DNA of 64,000 nt from Candidatus Wallbacteria bacterium (GTDB lineage: Bacteria; Muiribacteriota; JAQTZZ01), in assembly GCA_028687545.1 (NCBI GenBank), contig JAQTZZ010000010.1:53817-117816 (forward strand). The letters run 5' to 3'. Below are positions 16,554-25,823 of this stretch, one piece after another (position 1 is the first letter of the stretch; each line of letters starts with the position of its first letter). The translations under genes were made by a program, and so were the position numbers. The notes under the pieces were generated by a model. It was given only the letters and a program-made list of their open reading frames with translations. It was not told where the DNA came from and made no database searches.

Positions 16554-18290
16554 TCAGGGCTGCAAAACCCGCAGCAAGGCCTGATAAGCTGATTTCTGGT
16601 GATACGAGGAGTCGTAGAGCAGAGAATCAGCATAATGCGCCCCCCAGTTTGGAGAGGAATAATTATCCCCGCTTTCGCCTCCGTTTACCGGATCAGACAT
16701 TGAGCCGTATTTGTCAGTGAATCCCCACATCCCGAAACTCCGGCAGAGAGGATTTTTGACGAAATCGCAGCAGACAGCCAGTTTGTCGGAAAAAAGGGCT
16801 GGTCTTTTGGAAGCACCTGCAACATCGAGTTCAGAGATTCTGACCTTGACTCCCTTTGCCGAGATCCTGGCCATATTTTTCAGACACTCTGAAGCCACTG
16901 AAGGGTCTCCCTCAGGATCGTAATTATGGGCCTGGAAACCGACACCGTCGATTTTTTCTCCGTTTGATTCGATGTATCCGATCAGAGAAAGCACATTGTC
17001 AACAATCTTGCTGTTCGAAGCCTGATCTATGCCGAACTCGTTGATCCAGAGTTCACATGCCGGGTCAGCGGCGCGGGCAGCCCTGATCGCTTCCAGGATG
17101 TATGATGGCCCCATGGCCCAGAACCAGACCGAAGGATCGCTTTCCTCTTCCTTGCCGTTTCGAAGACCATAGGGATGATTCGCGTCAAGGGTCTGAAAAT
17201 CATGGGAAAAGATTTCATTCAACAGGTCCCATTCCTCAATTTTGCCCTTGTATCTAGTGACAAGAGCGGTGATATGCTCAGTCATCACGGATTTCATCCG
17301 ATCCCTGTCTCCTTTGCCGTTCGCATAAATCTCCCAGACCCAGCCTGGAAGAGCCTCGTGCCACACAAGACAATGCCCGTGGATGCGCATGCCGTTAACA
17401 TCCGCGAAATCTACCAATGCATCTGCTTCTGCCCAGGCATAGCTTTGCTCCTGCGGATGCACTGCCTGAAATTTCAGGCACATTTCCGGGGTAACCATGC
17501 TGAATTCACAGGCAAGCGTCTTACCATACTGAGGATCTGACATGAGGGGCTCGACATTGCCGGCTGTACCGATCCAGAATTCATGGGTTAATCGCGAAGC
17601 CCGCGCCCTGAGAGAGTCAGGATTCACCGGATAGGACCTGATGCATTCATGATAGTTGTCATGGATAGAAACGCCAGATCCGCAGGCCGAAAGACTTTGC
17701 AGCAGAAATCCGCCTCCTGCCTCTGCGTCAGCTCCGAAATAGATCTTACTGTCAGTAAAAACAGTATCTTTGGCCTTGCCGATTTCAGCGCCATTCACAG
17801 AGAATTTCAGAAATCCGCCGGAACCGCTCAGGCCGATCTCCACTGCTCCGCTCAAGCCCTTCTTCAGGAAGTTCTGCTTTTTCATGTTGAGCCAGATTTC
17901 CAGAATGCCGTTTTTCAAGCCGAACCGGACATTTTTACCGTCTATGCGCCATTCGTCGTAGCAGATTGGAATGGAGCCATAAAAATCCAGAAAGGCCGAT
18001 TTCTCCGGATTCTTTGTATTATCAATCACGGCACTGATCTGGAAATCTCCGGTCAGATCCAGTCTCGGACCGCAGAGATTTACAGGCGGATTGAAATACC
18101 ATTTCCCGCCCCCTGCTCTGGGCCGGATCTTCCTGTCCAGCGGAGTGATCTCGACTCCTCCTTTGACCGGGACAGCTCCGGAAAAACGGGTCCAGTCGCC
18201 TGCCAGAAGATCGTATGCCTGAGGCTCTGCACCGGATGCAGAACAGGTCAGGACAGTTACTATAAACAGTGTTGCAAGGATTTTTGTCAT
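16554..18290 (-). CDS. Secreted GH10 endo-beta-1,4-xylanase
   Basis: A 578-residue exported xylanase. A signal peptide ends about residue 20. Residues 30-205 form a beta-sandwich-like region that may bind carbohydrate. A GH10 barrel follows from about 235, with HCLVWHEALPGW, the acid/base Glu359 in WDLLNEIF, and nucleophile Glu487 in VRISELDVAG. It hydrolyses internal xylan bonds with retention. An AGGA lies shortly before the ATG. Upstream are a 19-base element shared with the gene at 8625 and a duplicated AATTCTATAAA motif. Probably co-transcribed with the GH26-like gene. Confidence 0.93.
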   Translation of the reverse strand: MTKILATLFIVTVLTCSASGAEPQAYDLLAGDWTRFSGAVPVKGGVEITPLDRKIRPRAGGGKWYFNPPVNLCGPRLDLTGDFQISAVIDNTKNPEKSAFLDFYGSIPICYDEWRIDGKNVRFGLKNGILEIWLNMKKQNFLKKGLSGAVEIGLSGSGGFLKFSVNGAEIGKAKDTVFTDSKIYFGADAEAGGGFLLQSLSACGSGVSIHDNYHECIRSYPVNPDSLRARASRLTHEFWIGTAGNVEPLMSDPQYGKTLACEFSMVTPEMCLKFQAVHPQEQSYAWAEADALVDFADVNGMRIHGHCLVWHEALPGWVWEIYANGKGDRDRMKSVMTEHITALVTRYKGKIEEWDLLNEIFSHDFQTLDANHPYGLRNGKEEESDPSVWFWAMGPSYILEAIRAARAADPACELWINEFGIDQASNSKIVDNVLSLIGYIESNGEKIDGVGFQAHNYDPEGDPSVASECLKNMARISAKGVKVRISELDVAGASKRPALFSDKLAVCCDFVKNPLCRSFGMWGFTDKYGSMSDPVNGGESGDNYSSPNWGAHYADSLLYDSSYHQKSAYQALLRVLQP

Positions 18291-18349
18291 ATCCTATTCC
18301 TGAATGCTGAACTTTATAGAATTATAACCAGTTATTTATAGAATTGTAA

Positions 18350-18368
18350 GCAGCAAATTGCGTCAAAT
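18350..18368 (-). promoter_or_regulatory. 19-base element before the GH10 gene
   Basis: Minus-strand ATTTGACGCAATTTGCTGC, one base different from 8532-8550. It is followed towards the gene by two copies of an AATTCTATAAA sequence. Confidence 0.4.
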
Positions 18369-18432
18369 GAGTACGCCGTTAATTTGCTGCGTGCTTTGCA
18401 GAGCAATTTAACTATACAGAGGCGGTCCGCCT

Positions 18433-19596
18433 TCAGATTACCTTTCCAGCCCAGAGTTGATCAAGAAAGTTTTTCCATGGCAATATCTCGATCCTATTGT
18501 GAATTCTCTTCTCTTTCTCATTACATACCAAAATACTTTTTCTTGAGGGATGTGCTTCACGGAAGGATTCCAATCCGTTGATTTCTTTTGCTTCAACACG
18601 GCTGGTTCCCTTTACTTCAACGGCAACTTCTCCTTCCCCGAGTATGAAATCTACCTCCAGGCCTGCTTTAGTTCTCCAGAAATTAATTGCATAATCCTTG
18701 CCGCTGTATGACTTGTATGCCACCATCTCCATCAGCATGAAGTGCTCGAAAGCCTTGCCGAATTCAGCGCCTCTTTGCTCCACTATGTGCCTTTTCGTCA
18801 GGCAGCCTGCCACCCCTACATCAAACAAATAGAATTTGGAAGCCTTTGTTATGACCTGGCGCGATTGCTTCGTTTTAAAAGGCTCAACCCGAACCGCAAG
18901 CAGCGTATCCATGAGAATCTGATAATATTCCTTTACAGTTTTCGAATCTACCCCGCAATCCCGGGCGATATTGCAATAATTGGTCATCTCCCCGTGGCTG
19001 TATCCGAATGCATCGAAAAACCTTGAAAAAGCCGGTATGTTCCGCGTCAGGCCTTCCGCAAAGACCTCCTCACGCAGATAGTCCTGCACATAAGCCTTCA
19101 GTGATTTTTTACAGTCAGCGTCATTTTGCAGATAATGCCGCGGTATCAGACCATGATTCAGAACGTGCAGCAGGTCGATGCTCCCGATCTCCTGGCTGAC
19201 AAACGGAAAAAGTTCATAACGCCATGCCCTTCCGCCCAACAGATTGGCCTGGCCCCGCTTGAGTTTCCTCGCACTGGAACCGCAAAGCACAAATCTCAAA
19301 CCCTTTTCTTCTATCAGCGAATGCACTTCATCGAGTACCTGGGGTACCTTCTGCACTTCATCGAGTATTATCGGCTTTCTCAAGGATGCATCGTCTTTCG
19401 CAAGGATCAGTTCGCGCAGGAGCGACGGTTTTTTTGAGACTTCTAAGAACAAATCGGTTTTTAAAAAATCATATGTCAGACTATCAGGAAACCTTGCTTT
19501 CAGATAAGTTGTTTTTCCTGTCTTCCTGGCACCCCACAGAAAAGCCGATTGCCGCTCAGGAAGTTTTATCTTCAGTATTCTTTTCAGATTTTCCAC
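18433..19596 (-). CDS. ATPase of the AAA/DUF4143 family
   Basis: A 387-residue AAA-type ATPase. Walker A is GARKTGKTTYLK near residue 22, Walker B is KPIILDEVQKVP near 95, and a C-terminal DUF4143 domain includes KFYLFDVGVAG and the nuclease-like FWRTKAGLEVDFIL, then VAVEVKG segment. Such genes are very common in anaerobes and their role is unclear; a defence or stress role is often proposed. The start is GTG with GGAGG 8 bases before it. An almost perfect 27-base palindrome covers the ribosome-site region, hinting at autoregulation or RNA structure. Confidence 0.85.
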   Translation of the reverse strand: MENLKRILKIKLPERQSAFLWGARKTGKTTYLKARFPDSLTYDFLKTDLFLEVSKKPSLLRELILAKDDASLRKPIILDEVQKVPQVLDEVHSLIEEKGLRFVLCGSSARKLKRGQANLLGGRAWRYELFPFVSQEIGSIDLLHVLNHGLIPRHYLQNDADCKKSLKAYVQDYLREEVFAEGLTRNIPAFSRFFDAFGYSHGEMTNYCNIARDCGVDSKTVKEYYQILMDTLLAVRVEPFKTKQSRQVITKASKFYLFDVGVAGCLTKRHIVEQRGAEFGKAFEHFMLMEMVAYKSYSGKDYAINFWRTKAGLEVDFILGEGEVAVEVKGTSRVEAKEINGLESFREAHPSRKSILVCNEKEKRIHNRIEILPWKNFLDQLWAGKVI

Positions 19597-19606
19597 AAGA
19601 ATTAAC

Positions 19607-19633
19607 CTCCAATATAGTTTAACTAATTTGGAG
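19607..19633 (-). promoter_or_regulatory. 27-base palindrome at the DUF4143 ATPase leader
   Basis: Arms CTCCAATATAGTT and AACTAATTTGGAG match at 11 of 13 positions around a single central base. On the minus strand it contains the GGAG of the ribosome site, so a bound protein or a hairpin could block initiation. Confidence 0.5.
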
Positions 19634-19771
19634 TATATTCCGTTTCAGTAATTTAGTCAAGCCGGGGCAAGGAAATTTGCCCACTCAGCTATGTAGAGGC
19701 TCTCAATTACTATTGATTATGAAAAAAAGCTGAAAACCTGTTCTGATTCTGCTGCACAATTGCTGCAACTT

Positions 19772-19802
19772 AATGCTCAAACCCAAGAGTGATTTGAGCA
19801 TT
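19772..19802. promoter_or_regulatory. Perfect inverted repeat upstream of the binding-protein gene
   Basis: AATGCTCAAA and TTTGAGCATT form a perfect 10-base inverted repeat around 11 bases. The right arm runs into a TTGACA at 19801. An operator or a hairpin is possible. Confidence 0.45.
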
Positions 19803-19829
19803 GACATAAATGTTCCATGAAAGCATACT
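19801..19829 (+). promoter_or_regulatory. Promoter-like pair overlapping the start of the binding-protein gene
   Basis: TTGACA and CATACT are separated by 17 bases and straddle the ATG at 19817. If used, translation must start further in, for example at the TTG near 19848. Confidence 0.3.
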
Positions 19830-21520
19830 ATCTTCAGAGAGCTCTTTTGTACAATCTGTGGATCAGGTTTTTTTTACTTCTGATTTTTGCTGCCGCTATT
19901 TTCTCCTGCTGGCAGAAAGAAGACTTGGACAAAATTCCAGGATCTGACAAGGACTCGGCAGAAGCGGAGATTTCTCCATCCCCTTCATACGGAGATACCA
20001 TTATCAGCCTTGGAGATTCTCCTCCTGATTATTACATACCATTTCTTTACGAGGAAGAAGAATATTGGGACATTTTTTCCATGCTCTATAACAGACTTTA
20101 CGATCTTTCGGATTCTGATGAAGTATTATCTGACCCGCATCGCATCCTGGTTCATCTTAAGAAAGATGTCCGATGGCATGACCAGCTTGATTTTACAGCT
20201 GACGACGTGGTTTTCACGTTTAGAGCGATTCTGGATCCTGAAGTTCAATCCCCTTGGCGTAAAAAGTATAGCCCTATCCTGAGATCTGTTGAAGCGGCTG
20301 ATCCTTTTACAGTTGTGTTCATCTGCAGTGAAACGGCTGCAGATGAAATCTTTGATTGTTTCATACTGCCTGCTCATCTTCTCCATGGTTCGAATCCAAG
20401 GGATACACCTTTTAACAGAAATCCTGTGGGAACCGGCCCCTTCCATTTTACAGACTACACTCCTGGCGAGGAGCTGAGGCTTGACAATTTCAAGGGCTAT
20501 TTCAAGGGAAGACCCTTTGTCGACAGCATGATTATCAGATTTATCCCTGACGAGTCCGCTGCTTTCCTGGCAATGCTAAACGGAAAAATTGATATGATGT
20601 ATGTTTCAGTCAACCTCCTGGAACGAAAAATTTCCGATCCTTTGTTCAGTTCAAAGTTCAATGTCTATCTTAGTCAGAGGGCTACCAGCTTTTTATCAAT
20701 ACAATATAACTGCACCGATTCTGTTCTTAAAGATTTTAAAGTCAGGCAGGCGCTTACGCTGGCACTTGACCGCAAGCGCCTTATCGATGAAGTTGAGTAC
20801 GGGTACGGCATTGAATTCGCAGGTCCGTTCCATCCCCTATCAGAATACAGTGATCCTGACGTTAAACCGTTGCCATTCTCACCCCAATCAGCCCGCAGAC
20901 TCCTGGCAGATGCAGGATGGAGTGACAGTAACCATGATGGTCGGCTGGACAAAGATGGCAGGCAACTCACGATAGAAGTCGTCATGGTCAACTGGAAAGA
21001 AAGAGACAGCTGGTTTTCAGATGTGATGCGCACCCAAAAGCTCACCATTGGACTGATCAAAGAAATGTGGAATGAAATCGGTGTTGGACTTTCAGTGAAA
21101 CCGGTTGATATAAATGAGTTGATGACTCTGAATAACAGTCGTGAGTTCTCGGCAGTACTTTTATGGTCAGACCTGAAACCGGATCTATCCGGCAATTACA
21201 GTCTCTGGCATTCTTTGCAAAATCCGGGACTGACCAGGGAGATTCCAAATGATGTCTTCAATCTTACAGGATACTCTAATCCTGAGGTGGACAGCATGCT
21301 GGAACAGGCCTTGTCGGAAACTGATCCTCAGGTTGTTGCAGGACTTTGCCGCCGAGTCCACAGGATCATTCATTCTGAACAACCTTGTTCATGGCTGTTT
21401 CTGGTGCCAGACGCGCTGGTGGCTGATAAAAGGATTTATGGAATTGAAACAATTGACGGCGAAATTGTGGTCCAGCCGGAACGTCTTTATGTACCGATAA
21501 ACATGCAGAAATATCATTGA
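19817..21520 (+). CDS. Peptide/nickel-type ABC substrate-binding lipoprotein
   Basis: A 567-residue solute-binding protein of the SBP family 5 (oligopeptide/nickel type). A hydrophobic N-terminal stretch ends in the lipobox-like AAIFSC with Cys31, so it is probably a lipoprotein. Family segments include DLVWHD-like VRWHDQLDFTADDVVFTFRA, NPVGTGPFHF and VRQALTLALDRKRLIDEV. It delivers peptides or similar ligands to an ABC permease. No permease or ATPase genes are next to it, so it is an orphan binding protein or depends on a distant transporter. The true start may be downstream of the annotated ATG. Confidence 0.86.
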   Translation: MKAYYLQRALLYNLWIRFFLLLIFAAAIFSCWQKEDLDKIPGSDKDSAEAEISPSPSYGDTIISLGDSPPDYYIPFLYEEEEYWDIFSMLYNRLYDLSDSDEVLSDPHRILVHLKKDVRWHDQLDFTADDVVFTFRAILDPEVQSPWRKKYSPILRSVEAADPFTVVFICSETAADEIFDCFILPAHLLHGSNPRDTPFNRNPVGTGPFHFTDYTPGEELRLDNFKGYFKGRPFVDSMIIRFIPDESAAFLAMLNGKIDMMYVSVNLLERKISDPLFSSKFNVYLSQRATSFLSIQYNCTDSVLKDFKVRQALTLALDRKRLIDEVEYGYGIEFAGPFHPLSEYSDPDVKPLPFSPQSARRLLADAGWSDSNHDGRLDKDGRQLTIEVVMVNWKERDSWFSDVMRTQKLTIGLIKEMWNEIGVGLSVKPVDINELMTLNNSREFSAVLLWSDLKPDLSGNYSLWHSLQNPGLTREIPNDVFNLTGYSNPEVDSMLEQALSETDPQVVAGLCRRVHRIIHSEQPCSWLFLVPDALVADKRIYGIETIDGEIVVQPERLYVPINMQKYH

Positions 21521-21592
21521 GTTCTCTTTTGCCGCGTTTTAGTAGGGGCATTCGGGAATAATCCGGACATAATCAAATCGTATGGGGTATAA

Positions 21593-22129
21593 GTGAGGAG
21601 TGCAGGATCTTCCAGAATAGGTAAGGAGGAAAATAACCGGAATACGTTCATTCTTCAGGAATGTGTATTTGGTCATTCCCAGGCCTGGCAGGATAAAACC
21701 GGAATCACACAACTGAAGTACTATGATCGATATGTCGAGGAATTGCTGGATAGTCTTCAGAAACAAGATTTATGGGAAAAAACTCTTCTGATTCTCACAG
21801 CTGATCACGGTTCACGTCGGAATCCGGCTGATCCTGAAAATTACAGGATTCCATTAATCTTCCGGGGCGGCATGGACAAACCTGGAAGAGATGATCGGTT
21901 TCTTTCGCAACTTTGTTTTGCCCGTCTGATCCGGGAACTTGAATCGCCCGATTCAGAGGAGCAAACTGACGAACCGATTCTGACTGTAGGACATTCCGGA
22001 CAATGGGTATATGGTGAAATCCGGCCCAATGGGGATTGCCAGTTCATTGAAAATTCACGAGGGAAACTCCTGAGAAGCCAAGGAAATCTGAACCCTCTTG
22101 ACTTGCAACAGATTTCAAAAATATTTAAA
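21593..22129 (+). pseudogene. C-terminal fragment of a sulfatase/alkaline-phosphatase-fold gene
   Basis: The frame carries the C-terminal half of a sulfatase-type enzyme: QLKYYDRYVEELLDSLQKQ, then LWEKTLLILTADHGSRRN with the metal-binding Asp-His, then YRIPLIFRGG. The whole N-terminal half with the nucleophile is absent, and there is no convincing start or ribosome site. After about 22129 the frame runs on without similarity through a palindrome to a stop at 22285. A dead remnant. Confidence 0.7.
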
Positions 22130-22200
22130 CCAATTTACAGCACAATTTCCCGATCTTCGCTAAGTGGCCTTCCCTCCCAAGCAAGTGCACCCTGCCTGGC

Positions 22201-22252
22201 GCACAATAAAAGGGTGTGTCCAAAAAGTAGGACAGCCCCTTTTTACTTGTGC
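22201..22252. repeat. 52-base palindrome between two truncated genes
   Basis: Outer arms GCACAA (22201) and TTGTGC (to 22252) and inner arms AAAAGGGTGTGTCC / GGACAGCCCCTTTT (12 of 14 paired) enclose an eight-base centre. It resembles the hairpin at 9629-9659 and has the GGGGCTGTCC core found at the ends of several insertion-sequence families. It could be a terminator or the footprint of an excised element. Confidence 0.55.
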
Positions 22253-22315
22253 AGCAACCAGGCCGTATTTCTCCGACACTGCTGAGAAATTAGTGGTGTA
22301 GTCCTGGAAAATTGA

Positions 22316-23638
22316 TTCCTAATCCGGCTCAAATACACATGGAACGAGAATTACAGATATAGGGACTCTGCAGTCGGATCGGACATGGACTGGAATTACA
22401 CTTTCACGGATCTCAGCCTGGTCATGGACATGTATATCACACCTGACATATATCTTGCCGCTGATTTCGAGAAATTCAGCTACTGGAACACATCCGGAGG
22501 GGAATGGACAAGCGGCAAAATTACAGGGTCAGGATTTAATTTCAATACAGACAGTGGCTTCAGGACATATTACTCGTATATAGATGTGAAGGACTTTGGC
22601 TGGGCCGATGAAATGAAGTTCGGACGCCAGCATTACATCATCGGCCAGGGGCTGCTGATCAAGGGCATGGGCGATGGAATCCAGGCTGAAAAAAAAATCT
22701 GTGCAAAAAATGACACAATAGTCACTGTCGCGGGCATCAAGGACGACTCTGCAGACACAGGTTCACTCGGGGTCAGCAATGATAACGAAGGCATAGATCT
22801 TTTATACTCTGACTTGAGTTTCGACCTGAAGGATCTGCAGGCAGACCTGTATCTTGTCAATCAGCGTGATCCTCTCTCCGGCGTGGGAACAGGCTTCTAC
22901 GACGCCACAACCACCTGGAAGCATGTGCACAGGAACAACTGGTACGGGCTCTCCTTATACGGGAAACCGGCGAACTCTCTCGAACTGTATGGAGAATATT
23001 CCAGGCTCAGATGGGATGAAAGCGTGGATGTGAACGGTGACGGAGCTGCTGAAAACGGAGATCCCGGCTATCTGGCAGGCCTCAGGTGGAATGTGAATCA
23101 GAAAACCGCGTTTAAACTCCAGTACGACAAGTTCGGGGAATGGTTCCACCGCCCGATGGACAGCGCCTGGGGTACGATCTGGGGTTACAACACAGGCCTG
23201 GACTTCGATGACGATATCTTGTTCGATCCTGCAGGGTACCGCATGAATTTCCACGATCTGATGACTGAGCTGTCTTTCAAGGTTTCCAAAAAGAGCACAC
23301 TGCTCGGGCGATATGAAAAGATCAATGACAACTGCACATATGCCGCCCTCTCTGAACCTGACAGCAGGAAAGTCTTTACCGGCCAGTACCTTTATCAGTA
23401 TAAGGAAAACACCACACTGACTCTGACTTACCGGAAGATAAACGTTAATCAGAATGAAACTTCATCTGCAGCGGGAACCCAGGTCGCATCCGGCAGCACT
23501 AATCCGTTTGCCGGAGTGCATGGCTTTGGCGGGGATGGATTCGGAAATGTGAGCGGGACTTCGGGAACAGACGGGAAAAATCCATATCTAGTGGATGACG
23601 TCACATTCCTCAGACTTTCTCTGGACGTTGCATTTTAG
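22316..23638 (+). pseudogene. 5'-truncated outer-membrane porin-like gene
   Basis: A beta-barrel protein of at least 440 codons. The frame is open from 22316, just after a TGA, and reads RLKYTWNENYRYRDSAVGSD before the first ATG at 22385. Coding sequence is therefore missing upstream, with the signal peptide and first strands. Alternating strands such as FRTYYSYIDVKDFGW and LQADLYLVNQ, and the final RLSLDVAF with terminal Phe, indicate an outer-membrane porin, perhaps of the alginate-export kind. Without a signal peptide it should be non-functional. The break lies 60 bases after the palindrome. Confidence 0.72.
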
Positions 23639-23802
23639 CGGCATCCAAGAGAAAAATTGGATATTGGCCAACTCCATATCCATAGATTATCAATTACTGA
23701 TCGAAGAAATCAGGAACGTGGTACGCAGGGATTTCCAGGAGAGCTGCAAAATCTCATCTTTATCATGTAGAATATCAAAACAAGTTTCTCAACATTTATT
23801 GG

Positions 23803-24576
23803 CTACTGAGCATCTTTAAACAACACCCGTCCGGACAGCGTTTTGTCAACCACCCCCGGTCGTCCCCCCATGCCGGAAAAAGTTCGCGCCTTGATATAGG
23901 CTTCAGCGTAAGTAACATCCGCTGAGTATCCATTTACAATAGCCATGTGCTCATACATACCCCACCAGTCAGCCGGACCCTGCGATTTCTGCTGATAAAG
24001 TGCTACCTGCTTTTTCTTGATCACATCCGTGATATCAACATAATCCGTAGGGACAAACTGAAAAGACTTGGTGTGCGGGCTGTTGCTGGTTTCATAAAAA
24101 TAGAGGTCGAATCCGAATTGCCTGTTCTGGAACACACGCCAGGCCAGCAGCCCGGATGCCTGGTGGTCTGAGTGTACATCAAGAGGCCACGGTGCCAGCA
24201 CGATATCGGGTTTAAGCCGCAGCAGAATTCTTATCAATCTGTCAGTTGACGCTTTGTCAACTGCAAGGGATCCGTCAATTGCCCCGAAAAGCTCTACCTG
24301 TGCCCCTAATACTCCGGCTGCATTGTGGGCTTCCCTGGCGCGGATCGCCCGCGCTTCTTCCTGACTTTTCCCCCAGATTCCAAGCTCCCCGCCGGTCATG
24401 GTCAGAATGACTGCCCTGTCTCCTGCTGCAGTCGAATTGGCTATCAACCCTCCGCAGGATGCTTCCCCGTCATCGGGATGAGGGGCAATCACAACAATTG
24501 TCCGCTGAGCGGATGTTTGACCGTAGACTTGGAGAGCTGAAACGAGGATACAGAAAAATACAATTATTCCTTTCAT
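23803..24576 (-). CDS. Exported PIG-L family N-deacetylase
   Basis: A 257-residue LmbE/PIG-L deacetylase, which removes acetyl groups from N-acetylglucosamine-type substrates with zinc. Motifs are APHPDDGEASCGG (HPDD at 33-36) and DVHSDHQASG (second His pair). The start at 24576 is chosen because AAGGAA lies 7 bases upstream and the resulting protein begins with a proper signal peptide (MKGIIVFFCILVSALQVYGQ); a longer frame upstream would bury it. Export suggests it acts on envelope or extracellular glycans. Downstream on the opposite strand is the truncated porin gene. Confidence 0.87.
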   Translation of the reverse strand: MKGIIVFFCILVSALQVYGQTSAQRTIVVIAPHPDDGEASCGGLIANSTAAGDRAVILTMTGGELGIWGKSQEEARAIRAREAHNAAGVLGAQVELFGAIDGSLAVDKASTDRLIRILLRLKPDIVLAPWPLDVHSDHQASGLLAWRVFQNRQFGFDLYFYETSNSPHTKSFQFVPTDYVDITDVIKKKQVALYQQKSQGPADWWGMYEHMAIVNGYSADVTYAEAYIKARTFSGMGGRPGVVDKTLSGRVLFKDAQ

Positions 24577-24639
24577 GGTAATTTCCTTCATTAAAGTTTT
24601 CATTATGAATGCCTCGCTTTGGAAATGAGGGAATAATGA

Positions 24640-24910
24640 TATTATTCTACGATACAGCTGCCTCCTCTTCAATGTTAAAGATGCCGCTTAAAGCAAATGG
24701 CATAGACCAATGTGGAATGCTTCGGTGCTTCACAGATCCCAAGATGATTGAGCTTTCCATGGCAGCTCTGCAGCCCGAAACAAATATCCCCAAATTCTAA
24801 CCGGTTTAAAGGACATCAAGCTGTTCAGAGATGTCCTGGCCGCTGACGACGAGATAATCAGCGAAAGGCTGAGAAGGCTTTCAGCCATTCTTAAGGAAAT
24901 GGGGTTTTAA
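24640..24910 (+). pseudogene. Unidentified coding debris
   Basis: A short frame beginning near 24633 (MLKMPLKANGIDQCGMLRCF) ends at 24800. Another frame without a start ends at 24910 with DIKLFRDVLAADDEIISERL and RRLSAILKEMGF, which looks like the C-terminal helix of a lost protein. I cannot name either. Nothing else is visible between 24576 and 24973. Confidence 0.35.
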
Positions 24911-24973
24911 AGGATTTATGGTCGGAAAAGCTTGAAGGTATAGTTTTTTATTAAGACGGGGAGGGCAATAAGC

Positions 24974-25292
24974 ATGAAAGTAACGGTATTCAACGGAAGC
25001 CCTAAAGCAAGAAACAGCAATACCGATGTTACTGTTCAAGCATTTTTATGTGGCGCAAAAAGGGCAGGAGCTGAAACTGAAACAGTTTACTTTGGAGATT
25101 TACCGTAATTGTGGCATGCTGTTGAAAAAGGAAGATGCCAAAATAAAAAGCAAGGTTGCGTTGTACCTTGAACATGTCAATGCCGCCGGGTTTGAAATGA
25201 TTTCCCAAGATAAGGTAAGCGTGGATACGATTAGGGAATTGGAAAAAGAATTGGTTTCTTTGGATGAGTATTTGGAAATATTGAGAATGTAA
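24974..25292 (+). pseudogene. Broken NADPH-dependent FMN reductase / flavodoxin-like gene
   Basis: A start with GGGAGGG in front reads MKVTVFNGSPKARNSNTDV, the FMN-phosphate loop of the flavodoxin-like reductases, and continues to a TAA at 25106. The reading then resumes in another frame with NCGMLLKKEDAKIKSKVALY and ends in LEKELVSLDEYLEI, typical of the C-terminus of the same family. The middle, roughly a hundred residues with the Cys-rich iron-sulfur type segment, is missing. Confidence 0.7.
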
Positions 25293-25370
25293 ACTTTCTG
25301 AAGCGGATCGCTACCGTTCCAATTCGCTGCTGACAAGCACTTTATCCGCAGCCCGTGCTATTTAACGGCT

Positions 25371-25416
25371 CTCATCCATTCCCTATCTTCAAATCTGTCT
25401 TCGATCAGAAAATGGG
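25371..25416 (-). pseudogene. Fragment of a TfoX-like gene
   Basis: About 45 bases match codons for the DRFEDREWIS region of the TfoX-like gene at 32260, with several changes. This is a third trace of that gene. The rest of 25293-25620 contains no gene I can support. Confidence 0.5.
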
Positions 25417-25629
25417 CGGAAAAATATCTTCATTTCAAACCCGAATTGGATCTTAATTATCCCGGACAGTGGGATCAGGAAAAATCACGTCAGGCGGACA
25501 ACCCCAACCATGCTGATTTGACAGTCACGTTTTTTTGCTGCTTGAATTTCATGAAGTCCCGTCTGAACGGTAGATAGGGCACAATTAAAAATTCCCGGAA
25601 ATTCACCATTCACAAATTTGATAATGTTA

Positions 25630-25657
25630 TTGACAACACTTCCCGGCACTGTATAAT
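25630..25657 (+). promoter_or_regulatory. Strong promoter of the homocysteine operon
   Basis: Consensus TTGACA (25630-25635) and TATAAT (25652-25657) separated by 16 bases. Transcription should begin near 25664, leaving a leader of about 160 bases. Confidence 0.8.
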
Positions 25658-25663
25658 AAAAAT

Positions 25664-25809
25664 ATGCTACTTCGGATCGTTCATTCTGTCCTTATGATAA
25701 TGCGCTGCCCGGACACGGGCGGCATTCAGCGTTCGTAGTTCGGGACCATCCAAAACATTTCACAGATTTACGCTCTTAAGTTCGTTTAACTTTTCCGGCA
25801 TTATCAGCA
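25664..25809 (+). promoter_or_regulatory. Structured leader, candidate cis-regulatory RNA
   Basis: The leader between the promoter and the first gene can fold GCTGCCCG (25704-25711) with CGGGCGGC (25716-25723). An alternative outer pairing is CGCTG (25703-25707) with CAGCG (25727-25731). CTAC near 25667 can also pair with GTAG at 25735. Competing structures before a sulfur amino acid operon suggest regulation. The conserved core of the SAM-I riboswitch is not seen. Confidence 0.4.
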
Positions 25810-25823
25810 GGAGGTAAATGTCC

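Noticed and set aside
25664-25809. SAM-I (S-box) riboswitch
   Set aside because: The conserved core sequences of that class are not present, although the leader is structured.
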